From contig JAVBLY010000001.1 in NCBI GenBank assembly GCA_031553035.1, positions 124,001 to 188,000 of the forward strand: a DNA stretch of 64,000 bases, in the 5' to 3' direction. The translations under genes were made by a program, and so were the position numbers. How positions within the stretch are numbered: the stretch's first letter is position 1; every line of letters begins with the position of its first letter. This document shows positions 34,005 to 43,246 of the stretch, piece after piece. The notes beneath the pieces are model-generated. The model did not search any database. It was not told the DNA's origin and saw only the letters and a list, made by a program, of their open reading frames with translations. This DNA is from JAVBLY01 sp031553035 (GTDB lineage Bacteria > Bacillota > Clostridia > Peptostreptococcales > Anaerovoracaceae).

Positions 34005-36299
34005 ATGCATTTCAGAAGTATTTCAACAAGAATAATCTTATCTACTTTACCTATTGTAATACTTACAACATTATTGTCGGTATTCAGTATTTATAATGTG
34101 ATGAATACCCAGGTTAATGACCAGTTTAATGAAAGAATGGTCGAGAGCCTTAATTCAACGGAACTAAGCATCTACAATGAGCTGAAAGCCAACGAAGACA
34201 TTGCGCGAGGCATGGCATATTACGCAGAAAGTTCAAGCCTTAATACCATCAAAAGCAATGAATCTAAAGACTTCGTTCTTGACATGATCCCGTCTAATAA
34301 AAATACTGTCGGCGGCGGTATATGGTTTGAACCTTATTCTGTCTACGATGACGAACAATACTTTTGCAGATATGTATATGTCCGTGACGGTGACGCCATT
34401 TATGCTCCATCATATTCTGAAGCTGTTGACTATCACCACGAGGACTGGTATAAAAATACTTTGGATTCCGAAGGCAAAACTGTCTGGACAGATGTTTACT
34501 ACGATCCTGTAGCAGGAGTCGATATGATTACATCTTCCGTTCCTTTTTATGACGATGGCGGGGAATTTCTTGGAGTTGCTACCTCAGATATGGCACTTAC
34601 CGATATAAGGAGAATTTCTTCAGAAATAAATGTTGGTGAAACCGGTGAAGTATTTATTCTAGGGTCTAACGGGGAATATATTTCATTTGTCGATGATAGT
34701 AAAGATATTGATATGCGCATAACTGAAGATGATGACAGCAATATGTCACAACTGGGTAAAGCCGTTCTTGACAACAAAGAGGGATCATTTAATATAAACA
34801 GGAATGGGATCGAAAAAAGAGCATATTACACAGATATGAGTGAACCTGAATGGCATCTTGTTGTCATGATAGATAATGACGAGGTAGGTGACTCTGCTAA
34901 GGATTTGATTGGATTACTTGTATTGATACCTATAGTTGGTTTGATTCTGGTTGTCTTCGGTATGATTTTTGTTACAAAATATTTAAGAAGAGTAACGACT
35001 GAAGTAAATAAATTTGCTGATAAAGCTGCATCAGGAGATCTTAGTGAGCGAATCGAGCATAGAGAAAAAGATGAATTTGGCGTCATGCAGGACCGGCTTA
35101 ATATTATGATGGATAGAATGTCTGAAATGGTTAAGCATAATGAGGAGATGCTTCAGCTTGCCAATTCTGCAAATCAAGCTAAATCTGAATTCTTATCAAA
35201 GATAACCCATGAAATGCGTACTCCGATGAATGCTATTATAGGGATGATCAGAATAGCAGAACAGAAAAATGATATTGCCGTTATGCAAAATTCTCTAAAT
35301 AAAATAGAAAAGGCATCAAACAGTCTACTGGAACTTATCAATAATATTCTTGATATGTCCAAAATAGAAGCAAATAAAGTTGAATTGGAATGTGATCAAT
35401 ATTCTATCAGAGAAATTTTCCAGGATCTGAGTAATATTTACTCCATAATTGCGGATGAAAAAAAACTTGAACTTAAATTAAAAGTTGACGATCGAGTCCC
35501 GGAAAATGTATGGGGAGATCGATTCCGATATACACAGGTCGTTACAAATCTAATCAGCAACGCAATCAAATTTACGCCAAGCGGCGGACTGATAACGATC
35601 CTTGCCGAAATAGAAAATGGAAAAGATGAGAAAGTGACAGTTAGGACTACCGTGACGGATAATGGAATCGGAATATCTGAAGAACAGTCAAAGAAATTGT
35701 TTCTGTCTTTTGAACAAGCTGACAGCAGTACCACAAGAAAATACGGGGGAACAGGCTTAGGTTTATCAATAAGTAAAAATTTGGTGGAGCTCATGGGCGG
35801 CAAAATACATTATTCTCCCAATATGGGTGGAGGGAGTAAGTTTATTTTTACTATAAAGGTCGATAAGACAGGTGAAATAAAAGAAAAAAATACCGAGAAA
35901 ATACGTATCGAAAACTATGATTTTAGATATAAAAATATATTGCTGGTGGATGATGTGGATATCAACAGAGAAATGATCATATCTCTGCTTGCCGACACCA
36001 ATGTAAATATAGATAGTGCCGAAAACGGAGAAGAAGCAATATCTGCGTTCAAGCAAAACCCTGAGAAGTACGATCTTATCCTAATGGATATTCAAATGCC
36101 TGAAATGGATGGTCTTGAGGCCACAAGAATAATAAGAGAATCTGATGAAGGCAAAGATGTCCCCATATATGCAATGAGTGCCAATGCTTTTAAAGAAGAC
36201 GTTGATGATTGCATAAATGCCGGAATGGATGGGCATATGGCAAAACCTTTAGATCTTAATGAATTCATTACAATCTTAAGTAGTGTTTTGAAGCGCTGA
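34005..36299 (+). CDS. Hybrid sensor histidine kinase/response regulator with extracytoplasmic Cache domain
   Basis: 764 residues. The first membrane helix lies at about 10-30, then an extracytoplasmic dCache-like sensor (about 35-300: GGGIWFEPYS, VDYHHEDWYKN, GVATSDMALTDIRRIS). A second helix lies at about 303-325 and HAMP at about 325-380. The HisKA phospho-acceptor is H402 in SKITHEMRTPMNAI, the HATPase has NLISNAIKFTPSGG and GGTGLGLSIS, and the receiver phospho-acceptor is D695 (LILMDIQMPEMDG). The sensor probably binds a small organic ligand. No separate regulator is adjacent; signalling would continue through phosphotransfer to an unlinked protein. Confidence 0.93.
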   Translation: MHFRSISTRIILSTLPIVILTTLLSVFSIYNVMNTQVNDQFNERMVESLNSTELSIYNELKANEDIARGMAYYAESSSLNTIKSNESKDFVLDMIPSNKNTVGGGIWFEPYSVYDDEQYFCRYVYVRDGDAIYAPSYSEAVDYHHEDWYKNTLDSEGKTVWTDVYYDPVAGVDMITSSVPFYDDGGEFLGVATSDMALTDIRRISSEINVGETGEVFILGSNGEYISFVDDSKDIDMRITEDDDSNMSQLGKAVLDNKEGSFNINRNGIEKRAYYTDMSEPEWHLVVMIDNDEVGDSAKDLIGLLVLIPIVGLILVVFGMIFVTKYLRRVTTEVNKFADKAASGDLSERIEHREKDEFGVMQDRLNIMMDRMSEMVKHNEEMLQLANSANQAKSEFLSKITHEMRTPMNAIIGMIRIAEQKNDIAVMQNSLNKIEKASNSLLELINNILDMSKIEANKVELECDQYSIREIFQDLSNIYSIIADEKKLELKLKVDDRVPENVWGDRFRYTQVVTNLISNAIKFTPSGGLITILAEIENGKDEKVTVRTTVTDNGIGISEEQSKKLFLSFEQADSSTTRKYGGTGLGLSISKNLVELMGGKIHYSPNMGGGSKFIFTIKVDKTGEIKEKNTEKIRIENYDFRYKNILLVDDVDINREMIISLLADTNVNIDSAENGEEAISAFKQNPEKYDLILMDIQMPEMDGLEATRIIRESDEGKDVPIYAMSANAFKEDVDDCINAGMDGHMAKPLDLNEFITILSSVLKR

Positions 36300-36456
36300 C
36301 AGGCTATTGTTGCTTATTCATGTGATTCTTACTTCCCTTCATGTATGACGATTTCGAACAATTCCATTTACATTACCATCAATAAGATATAAAATAAGTG
36401 ATGGTTATATTTGACCTTAAAACACTGAAGACTGAAAGGATTCCCCCAAAATTAAT

Positions 36457-37449
36457 ATGATAACAGTAATTCTGTACTGCGTAATAGGTTTCGCACTTAT
36501 CTTTGAATTTATCAACGGCTTTCACGATACCGCAAATGCCATTGCCACATCTGTTTATACAAGAGCTCTCACTGCCAGAAACGCAATTCTTCTTGCCGCG
36601 TGCATGAATTTTATCGGTGCTCTGGTGAGTGATAAAGTTGCTATGACAATAGCTCACGGGATCGTCGATATTGAGCTCCAGCAATACGTCATACTCGCTG
36701 CGCTGATCGGTGCAATAACATGGAACCTTTTTACCTGGTGGATGGGAATCCCAAGCAGTTCTTCACATGCCCTGATAGGCAGCCTCATTGGTTCAGCTAT
36801 AGTTTATACAGCATCATTAGATGATATTTTGTGGAGCGGCGTTCTGGAAAAGGTTATCATTCCCCTGGTAACATCCCCTTTGATCGGATTTTTTGTAGCA
36901 TTTGGTTTTATGCGGCTTATAGTCAAGACCTGCGCCAAAATGACTCCGGCCAAGGCCAATACGGTTTTCTGCAGATTGCAGATTCTCTCTGCGGCACTTG
37001 TTGCCTTTGCCCATGGAAATAACGACGCACAGAAAACAATGGGTATCATTACCCTGGCTTTGATCACCGGGAATATGCTTGATGCCGGATCAGGAGTCCC
37101 GCTGTGGGTAAAGATCTGCTGCGCGGCCATGATGGCATTCGGTACTTCTGTCGGAGGGTGGCGAGTCATGAAAACCATGGGTTGCGGTGTGACCAAACTG
37201 CAGCCTCACGGGGGCTTTGTCGCACAGACTACATCTGCGCTGGTTATTGAACTTATGTCCTTTATCGGAGCGCCCATAAGTACCACCCAGGTAATTACAA
37301 GTTCTGTTATGGGAGTAGGATCTTCCAAAAGGATATCAGCGGTAAAATGGGGCGTTGCAAAAAATATACTGGTAGCATGGGTCATCACGCTTCCCATCAC
37401 CATCGCTTTAGGCGGTTTTTCCTGCTTTATTATAGGGTTGCTCATCTGA
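36457..37449 (+). CDS. pit: Inorganic phosphate transporter, PiT family
   Basis: 330 residues, about ten membrane helices. Both halves carry the family signature: FINGFHDTANAIATS near residue 22 and FAHGNNDAQKTMGI near residue 185. PSSSSHALIGSLIG and GAPISTTQVITSS are the second signature pair. It imports phosphate (as metal-phosphate) with protons or sodium. GAAAGGA is rather far (about 16 bp) from the ATG. No PhoU-like gene is adjacent. Confidence 0.93.
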   Translation: MITVILYCVIGFALIFEFINGFHDTANAIATSVYTRALTARNAILLAACMNFIGALVSDKVAMTIAHGIVDIELQQYVILAALIGAITWNLFTWWMGIPSSSSHALIGSLIGSAIVYTASLDDILWSGVLEKVIIPLVTSPLIGFFVAFGFMRLIVKTCAKMTPAKANTVFCRLQILSAALVAFAHGNNDAQKTMGIITLALITGNMLDAGSGVPLWVKICCAAMMAFGTSVGGWRVMKTMGCGVTKLQPHGGFVAQTTSALVIELMSFIGAPISTTQVITSSVMGVGSSKRISAVKWGVAKNILVAWVITLPITIALGGFSCFIIGLLI

Positions 37450-37611
37450 GCAATCTGTCAGACAGCATGATAGGATTTCCAAATGTCAGCAGCTTCGATT
37501 GCTAACATCTAAAATTTACAAATTGTATAATATTTATTGATTAGTCTTATTAGATACCCTATTATAGTAATATAAAATGGTAAATGATTTTGTTACGGGA
37601 GAGAAAGCCGA

Positions 37612-38688
37612 ATGAAAAATAATAAAAGTATAAGATCGGTTTGCGGATTATTGATAATGATTCTTTTCCTGAGTGTGCCTTTGTTGGCAGGAGATACCGA
37701 AGCTGTATTCAGTTCTGCATATGCTGATACGAAAGCGCCTACTGAAAACCTGGCGAAGTCGCGATCGACTATGGCAACTACGCCACCGTCAATAACGACC
37801 CCTGTAAGCATAACAGCAGCCAAGGTTGCACCAATATCAAAGCAATCATACGGTGGCAAGTCCAGGAAACCTTCCGTGAAACTGACTTATTCCGGTAAAG
37901 TTTTGGTACAAGGAAAGGATTATAAACTTAGTTATAAGAATAATAAAAATCCCGGAACCGCAACTGTGAAAGTTGACGGCATAGGGGATTACTACGGGAC
38001 AAGAAGTATCAAATTTAAAATCATCATCAAAGCACCTGTAAAGGTCAAGGTGAAAAAGAATAATAAAAAGATCACCGTTTCATGGAAAAAAGGATCTGCC
38101 GTATCTGGATATAAAGTATATTTTGCATCAAACAGCAAGTTTACAAAGAAGAAGAAAGTAAGGACCCTTAAGTCGAACAAGAAATTGAAATACAGTATAG
38201 ACACTCCTGTGATAAAGAGGACATACTATATAAAGGTTCGTGCATATAAAAAAATAAAGGGAAAGACATACTACAGCAAAGCATCTACGGTCAAGAAGCT
38301 TAAAACCAAGAATCTTAAATGGATCAAGGTAGACCTGAGTAAACAAAAGGTCTACTTGAAAAAAGGTAAAAAAACAGTCAAAAAATACGTTGTTTCCACA
38401 GGCAAGGCAAAGACGCCGACTATTAGAGGAACATTTTATATTTACAATAAGAATCCAAAGCACGATATGATAGGAAGATATAATCCCGAGAAAGGCGGCC
38501 CTGATTACATTCAGAAAGATGTGCTTTGGGCAACATATTTCAAAGGGGGCTATGCGTTCCACGCTGCTTACTGGCACAATAACTTCGGACACCCTATGAG
38601 TCATGGTTGCGTGAACATGAGAACCAAACAAGCAAAGTACTTGTACAAATGGGCTCCAATCGGCACTAAGGTTGTAGTCCAAAGATAA
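37612..38688 (+). CDS. Secreted L,D-transpeptidase with Ig/FN3-like repeats
   Basis: 358 residues. Signal peptide at 1-28; a low-complexity linker; an Ig-like domain (KPSVKLTYSGKVLVQGKDYKLSYKNN); an FN3-like domain (about 140-235); and a C-terminal YkuD domain (about 240-358) with the catalytic H..SHGCVNM. These enzymes make or modify peptidoglycan cross-links or link proteins to the wall. The lysine-rich repeats suggest binding to anionic wall polymers. The TRIC-like gene follows by 10 bp, so they may share a transcript. Confidence 0.9.
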   Translation: MKNNKSIRSVCGLLIMILFLSVPLLAGDTEAVFSSAYADTKAPTENLAKSRSTMATTPPSITTPVSITAAKVAPISKQSYGGKSRKPSVKLTYSGKVLVQGKDYKLSYKNNKNPGTATVKVDGIGDYYGTRSIKFKIIIKAPVKVKVKKNNKKITVSWKKGSAVSGYKVYFASNSKFTKKKKVRTLKSNKKLKYSIDTPVIKRTYYIKVRAYKKIKGKTYYSKASTVKKLKTKNLKWIKVDLSKQKVYLKKGKKTVKKYVVSTGKAKTPTIRGTFYIYNKNPKHDMIGRYNPEKGGPDYIQKDVLWATYFKGGYAFHAAYWHNNFGHPMSHGCVNMRTKQAKYLYKWAPIGTKVVVQR

Positions 38689-38698
38689 TGGGAGCCAT

Positions 38699-39322
38699 AT
38701 GATAGATACTTTCATTTTTAGCCTGGAATTAGTAGGAGCTGCGGCTTTTGCAATATCAGGAGCAATGGTCGCTATAAAGTGCAAGATGGATATCTTTGGA
38801 GTTTGTGTTTTAGGTTTAGTGACCGCTGTTGGGGGAGGCGCAACACGAGATATAATACTTGGAAATACTCCTCCGGCAATGTTTTCTGATCCAATATATG
38901 CTATTGTGGCTCTGGGCATAAGTTTAATCGTATTTATTCCTCATGTAAGAAGATTTATAATGAAAATGAAGAACCTGATGAATTTCACTGATGCTGTTGG
39001 TCTTGGCATATTTACAGTATCTGGAACTTTCAGTGCGTTACAAACGGTGAATGCCAACATATTTCTGGCCGTATTTGTCGGAGTGATCACTGGCGTGGGG
39101 GGAGGGCTGATCAGGGATACTTTGGCAAAGCAGATCCCGTATATTTTTACAAAACATGTGTATGCGTTAGCCGCAATAATGGGAGCTTTGCTTTTCTGCA
39201 TTTTATATGAATATCTTGATGGGCACATGGCAATGCTAATTGCTGCAGCATTTATTGTGATTATACGCATGTTAGCAGCAATTTTCAGATGGAATCTTCC
39301 TAAGCCCAAAAATTTTTCCTGA
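38699..39322 (+). CDS. TRIC/UPF0126-family membrane protein (YicG-like)
   Basis: 207 residues, about seven membrane helices in two repeats. Each half has the glycine-rich kinked motif: VTAVGGGATRDIILGNTPP and ITGVGGGLIRDTLAKQIP. Bacterial members are structural relatives of TRIC cation channels; the transported ion or molecule is uncertain. GGAG lies 4 bp before the ATG, directly after the transpeptidase stop. Confidence 0.9.
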   Translation: MIDTFIFSLELVGAAAFAISGAMVAIKCKMDIFGVCVLGLVTAVGGGATRDIILGNTPPAMFSDPIYAIVALGISLIVFIPHVRRFIMKMKNLMNFTDAVGLGIFTVSGTFSALQTVNANIFLAVFVGVITGVGGGLIRDTLAKQIPYIFTKHVYALAAIMGALLFCILYEYLDGHMAMLIAAAFIVIIRMLAAIFRWNLPKPKNFS

Positions 39323-39365
39323 CAGGAAGATTAAGTATAATATATATATTACCGGAGAAGTGAAT

Positions 39366-39704
39366 ATGAGCAAAGTAAAAGAGATAAATCTGGAAAGAGG
39401 ATTTCCGACTGTAGACGTAGCAATGAACCGACTGACCAACGAATTAACTACAGCAAAAATGTCAGGTTATAAAGCTGCGGTCATCATACATGGCTACGGT
39501 TCAAGCGGCGAGGGCGGAGGCATAAAAGCAGCTGTAAAAACACATTTGACAAAGCCTACATTTCGCGGGATCGTTAAAAGCACCGTCAGCGGCGAAGAAT
39601 GGTATTCCAAGAAAAAAGAATTCATAAACAGTTGTCCCGGCATCAAAAGCTTTGAGCGGCATATTGACGGCAACCAAGGGTTAACTGTTCTGTTGTTTAG
39701 GTAG
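39366..39704 (+). CDS. Small Smr-domain protein
   Basis: 112 residues from ATG 39366, 8 bp after GGAG; an in-frame GTG at 39360 is too close to that site. The core AVIIHGYGSSGEGGGIKAAVKTHL is a variant of the Smr HGxGxG loop found at the C-terminus of MutS2 and in stand-alone Smr nucleases. The normal LHG is IHG here. Probably nucleic-acid binding or nicking; the role is unknown. Confidence 0.75.
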   Translation: MSKVKEINLERGFPTVDVAMNRLTNELTTAKMSGYKAAVIIHGYGSSGEGGGIKAAVKTHLTKPTFRGIVKSTVSGEEWYSKKKEFINSCPGIKSFERHIDGNQGLTVLLFR

Positions 39705-39797
39705 AAACAGTATATAAATTTTCAGATAATGGGGAATGTAGATCTTCCCGGAGACGATATAGTGTAACCAAAACGTTTACGAAACGGAGACAATATA

Positions 39798-40367
39798 ATG
39801 AAAAAAAGTTTAGGTATAAGCGAAACCATATTTCCAAATCCGGTGTTTGTCATCTGCACTTATGGCGACGATGGGAACGCCAATGCAATGAATGTTGCGT
39901 GGGCGGGTGTAGTCTGTGGTGACCCCAGCTCCATTGGGATCGCAATCAGGCCCAGCCGATATACTTTTGAGAATCTCAAGAAAAGAAAGGCTTTTACCAT
40001 CAATATCCCATCGGTGGATTTTATGGAAGAAGCGGATTATTTTGGTATCGAATCCGGCAGAGGTACAAACAAAATCGAGAAGGCGGGTCTTACAGCAGAG
40101 AGAGCTGATTTTGTTGATGCTCCGTATATAGCAGAGTTCCCATACATAATGGAATGCAAAATCAGTAATTCAGTTGAGATGAATTCACACACTTTGTTTA
40201 TAGGAGAAGTTAAAGATATCAAAGCAGACGAAAGTGTACTTACAGAGAAGGACAAACCGGATTGGAATAAAATAAAACCTCTGACTTTTGATTATGTTAC
40301 CAATGATTACCGTCTACCCGGTGACGTAGTAGGCAAGGCGTTTTCCGCTGGATTGAAGTTCCGATAA
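39798..40367 (+). CDS. Flavin reductase-like FMN-binding protein
   Basis: 189 residues, family of flavin reductase/FMN-binding split barrels (NPVFVICTYGDDGNANAMNVAWAGVVCGDPSSIGIAIRPSRYT, FTINIP). Anaerobic relatives are often FMN proteins of flavoredoxin type. CGGAGA precedes the ATG. It is monocistronic; substrate unknown. Confidence 0.88.
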   Translation: MKKSLGISETIFPNPVFVICTYGDDGNANAMNVAWAGVVCGDPSSIGIAIRPSRYTFENLKKRKAFTINIPSVDFMEEADYFGIESGRGTNKIEKAGLTAERADFVDAPYIAEFPYIMECKISNSVEMNSHTLFIGEVKDIKADESVLTEKDKPDWNKIKPLTFDYVTNDYRLPGDVVGKAFSAGLKFR

Positions 40368-40492
40368 ATGGTCTAAGTAACTTCAGTTGATGCCTAATGG
40401 AACATATAAACATAGTCACATATTGTAATAAATGGAAAAATATGGTAATATATTCTCGTTAGATAATTTATTATAGAAACGAGAGGTTTACC

Positions 40493-40885
40493 ATGAACGA
40501 TAATTCAAGTTATATAAAAGAATCCAGTGCTGATGTGGAAAAGAATAAGTCATGGGCTATTCTAGCTTACATCATTTTTCTTATTCCACTCCTTGCAGCG
40601 CCGAAAGATTCTCAATTCGTCAGATACCACGTCAATCAGGGGCTCATATTGGCAATAACATCTATTTCCTTGAGTATCATATGCGGTATTTTATCAAGTA
40701 TTTTCACTGGATTGGTAGCTATGCTGATCCCCTATAGTGTACTGATCCTCGGGTCAATATTCTCGTTCATATGGCTTGTCATAATTGGGGTTGTTCTGGC
40801 ATTGGTAATAAAAGGAATAATCAGTGCTTCAAAAGGTGAGATGAAGCCATTACCGATAATCGGGAAGTTTAAAATACTGACATAA
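40493..40885 (+). CDS. Small membrane protein, DUF4870/Tic20-like
   Basis: 130 residues. A soluble acidic start is followed by NKSWAILAYIIFLIPLLAAPKDSQFVRYHVNQGLIL and two further hydrophobic segments, the pattern of DUF4870-like proteins. The FVRYHVNQG block is the conserved loop. Function unknown. Confidence 0.75.
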   Translation: MNDNSSYIKESSADVEKNKSWAILAYIIFLIPLLAAPKDSQFVRYHVNQGLILAITSISLSIICGILSSIFTGLVAMLIPYSVLILGSIFSFIWLVIIGVVLALVIKGIISASKGEMKPLPIIGKFKILT

Positions 40886-41100
40886 CTTAAAATTTGAAGG
40901 AGATTTAGATCAGCCATTCGCCTCGGATAAATGCGGCCGTATCCTTGCGCCGAGGGTTTAAAAGCACAGTTGCCTCAGTCATTGTGATGACAGCACCCAT
41001 ACCGTCAGCAGCTTCAATAATATAACGTTGAGGTATAATTTGTAAAATAAAAATGATATTAATTTTAAGCTTGTATGTTTGAACGAGTTCGATTATAATT

Positions 41101-42021
41101 GTGAAATCATGCAAGTATATGGGTATATATTATAAGAAAAAAGTGCTATTACCGGAAAACAAAGGTGCCGTAGCCATCGTGATAGCCTCCCTCCTCTGGG
41201 GCTTTGAATTCGTAGTGGAAAAAGATGTACTGGCTCATATCGAACCTAACTGGTCAAATGTGATCAGATTTTCAATTTCAAGCATTATTATAATCATTGT
41301 ATGTTTCAGAAAATTCAGGAAGGCAACCAGAGACGAATGGAAAAAAGGACTTTTCAGCGGCTTGATTCTGGGATGTGGATTTGCTTTTCAGACGATGGGA
41401 CTTGAGTCAATAAATGCAGGTGTCAATGCTTTTTTATCTTCTGCATATATTGTGATAATCCCGTTCCTCGTCTGGCTGATCAAGAAGATCAGGCCGGAAA
41501 AACTTGTTTTCATAAGTGCAGGTATAGCTATTGTCGGTGTTACACTTATGTCACTGAATGGTCTGATGATAGGGGATATTTCTATTGGGCGAGGCGAGAT
41601 CCTCACACTGGCTGGTTCTGTTTTTTACGCCGGCGGCATAGTATCTGTCGAGTACTACGCAAATTCCATTGACAGTATGCTGTTTGCCGGAATTCAATGT
41701 ATTGCCACCTTTGGGGTATCCACAGCATTTGCACTTCTATTTGAAAGCCCTCCTTCATATTTCGATCCACTGCTGTTTTGGGAGTTCGTTTATCTAACAA
41801 TTTTTGCAACCATTATTACACAAATATTATTCACATATGGAATGAAATACGTTTCTTCTCACAGGTCCTCGATCTTGTTTTTGCTGGAATCCATATCTGC
41901 TGTAGTCTTTGGGTGGATTTTGCTGGGGGAAAGATTAAAAATAAGCCAAATAGTGGGGGCAATTATTATTGTTATTGCCATAGCCTTAACCAGCTTCACG
42001 GAAAAAGAAGAAAAACTCTAG
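41101..42021 (+). CDS. DMT-superfamily transporter (EamA type)
   Basis: About 300 residues, ten membrane helices in two EamA repeats (AIVIASLLWGFEFVVEKDVL; the second half ends SSILFLLESISAVVFGWILLGERL). Such carriers export amino acids or metabolites. The start is uncertain: GTG 41101 or ATG 41119 in the same frame, neither with a clear ribosome site. Confidence 0.87.
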   Translation: MKSCKYMGIYYKKKVLLPENKGAVAIVIASLLWGFEFVVEKDVLAHIEPNWSNVIRFSISSIIIIIVCFRKFRKATRDEWKKGLFSGLILGCGFAFQTMGLESINAGVNAFLSSAYIVIIPFLVWLIKKIRPEKLVFISAGIAIVGVTLMSLNGLMIGDISIGRGEILTLAGSVFYAGGIVSVEYYANSIDSMLFAGIQCIATFGVSTAFALLFESPPSYFDPLLFWEFVYLTIFATIITQILFTYGMKYVSSHRSSILFLLESISAVVFGWILLGERLKISQIVGAIIIVIAIALTSFTEKEEKL

Positions 42022-42068
42022 GCCCGGTGCAGATACTTATATTGATACATATGGAACATCCTGCTTTA

Positions 42069-42212
42069 TCATTTCAAAAACAGCTTCTCTGTTATCATAA
42101 GTTTTTTCTTCTCGGAAAGATCGCCGGGGACTTTAAAATCCCCGACGATCGACTTTTCGGATAACAATGAATCTATCAAATATTCAAGTTTCTCACCTAC
42201 GCTAGAGTGCAT
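42069..42212 (-). pseudogene. Remnant of a macrodomain gene (N-terminus only) behind the chromosomal PNPOx gene
   Basis: A 47-codon frame starts at an ATG overlapping the PNPOx stop. Its product contains KLEYLIDSLLSEK and VPGDLSEKKKLM. This aligns with the N-terminus of the block C macrodomain protein (RLDYLIDHLIKEN, VPNDTQSKKQLL) at the same distance from the start. The frame stops before the macrodomain itself, and no SirTM gene is present. The simplest reading is that this locus once carried PNPOx-macro(-SirTM) and lost the rest. Confidence 0.6.
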
Positions 42213-42603
42213 ATGTCTTAGGTCCTTCCGCAAAACTGAATGTTTCGATCTCTGTGGCATCGATATAGAACAGTTCGAAGACAGGATTATCAGGATTGCC
42301 GTATATCCCCTTGATGCCCGGGTTCTCATCCAGAGCGCGAGTCTTAAGTGTCATATCATCAGAAAAAACCGCCGGACCGTTCACTGAGAGCACAGGCGCA
42401 AAATCCTGAGGATATGTGCAGAACGATACATTCGGTGCGGCTTTGATTTGTGCAAAGACAGGTTTTTCATTGCTTGTACAGAAATATATTTTATTTCCGT
42501 CAGCAAAGAGATACTGGAACACCCTGGTTTTTACTTCACTGCCGTCCTGAGTTGCCAGGACTCCATTTGGATTATCTTCCAGAATTTTTACATAATCGAT
42601 CAT
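42202..42603 (-). CDS. PNPOx-fold flavoprotein (chromosomal copy)
   Basis: 133 residues, highly similar over its full length to the block C protein at 27869-28270 (GVLATQDGSEVKTRVFQYLFADGNKIYFCTSNEKPVF and onward). It diverges from an hxlR gene, with the third copy of the operator upstream (42678-42722). Probably a small FMN-dependent oxidoreductase induced by the stress that inactivates HxlR. Confidence 0.88.
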   Translation of the reverse strand: MIDYVKILEDNPNGVLATQDGSEVKTRVFQYLFADGNKIYFCTSNEKPVFAQIKAAPNVSFCTYPQDFAPVLSVNGPAVFSDDMTLKTRALDENPGIKGIYGNPDNPVFELFYIDATEIETFSFAEGPKTYAL

Positions 42604-42677
42604 TGTATTACCTCCGTTTGTTAATTAACTTGATTTATTTAACTTATGATCATACAATATAGGCGTACGGATAATAT

Positions 42678-42722
42678 GTAAAGTAGGCACAATAAAGTGC
42701 TGTAGTTACCAATAGGGAACTA
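42678..42722 (-). promoter_or_regulatory. HxlR-type operator copy 3, upstream of the chromosomal PNPOx gene
   Basis: Read toward PNPOx: TAGTTCCCTATTGGTAACTA, then AGCACTTTATTGTGCC, then TACTTTAC. It matches copies 1 and 2 in order and spacing and likewise points to its target gene. Confidence 0.72.
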
Positions 42723-42795
42723 TTGTGATAGTGTCTAATATAAAGGAAAGTAAGTGTGAATAATTGATTCACACGCCGCCGGAGGCATATAATTG

Positions 42796-42893
42796 TTTTT
42801 CACTCCATATAGTGAATCTCGATTATTCACAAGTGATTTGTTTCTGCTATCGAGGCAATTCATTTGCCTCGATAGCAGAAATGGAGTGAAAAA
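42796..42893 (+). promoter_or_regulatory. Nested inverted repeats covering the hxlR ribosome site
   Basis: Outer arms TTTTTCACTCCAT (42796-42808) and ATGGAGTGAAAAA (42881-42893) are perfectly complementary; the right arm contains the GGAG ribosome site and abuts the ATG at 42894. Inside is a perfect 18-bp hairpin, TTTCTGCTATCGAGGCAA and its complement (42841-42858, 42864-42881), with a 5-base loop. If transcribed, the RNA would hide the ribosome site. Confidence 0.65.
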
Positions 42894-43214
42894 ATGGAAG
42901 AAAATTTGCCTGCGTGCCCGGTGGAAACCACCTTGCTACTCATAGGAAATAAGTGGAAGGTGATAATATTAAGAGATCTGATGGATGGGACCAGAAGATT
43001 CGGTGAATTAAAAAAGTCTATTGGCGACGTGAGTCAGAAGGTGCTCACCGCACAGCTGAGAGACATGGAAGCAAAAGGACTGATCAACAGAAAGGTCTAT
43101 GCAGAAGTTCCGCCGAAGGTCGAATATACTCTGACAAAAACAGGATACAGTCTTAAACCTATCCTCGATGCCATGACGGAATGGGGTCTGGAATACAAAC
43201 AAAAAAAGTTATGA
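42894..43214 (+). CDS. HxlR-family transcriptional regulator (chromosomal copy)
   Basis: 106 residues, close paralog of the regulator at 25664-25987, with the same single N-terminal Cys in PACPVETTLLLIG and the same winged helix. It diverges from a PNPOx gene. Translation may be limited by the leader structure at 42796-42893. Confidence 0.9.
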   Translation: MEENLPACPVETTLLLIGNKWKVIILRDLMDGTRRFGELKKSIGDVSQKVLTAQLRDMEAKGLINRKVYAEVPPKVEYTLTKTGYSLKPILDAMTEWGLEYKQKKL

Positions 43215-43246
43215 CATATTCATAGCATATTATAAAATATGAGAAA

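Noticed and set aside
40905..41114. Minus-strand 69-codon frame between the DUF4870-like and EamA genes
   Set aside because: No ribosome site and no family recognised. It may be a decayed gene end, but the evidence is too thin to list.
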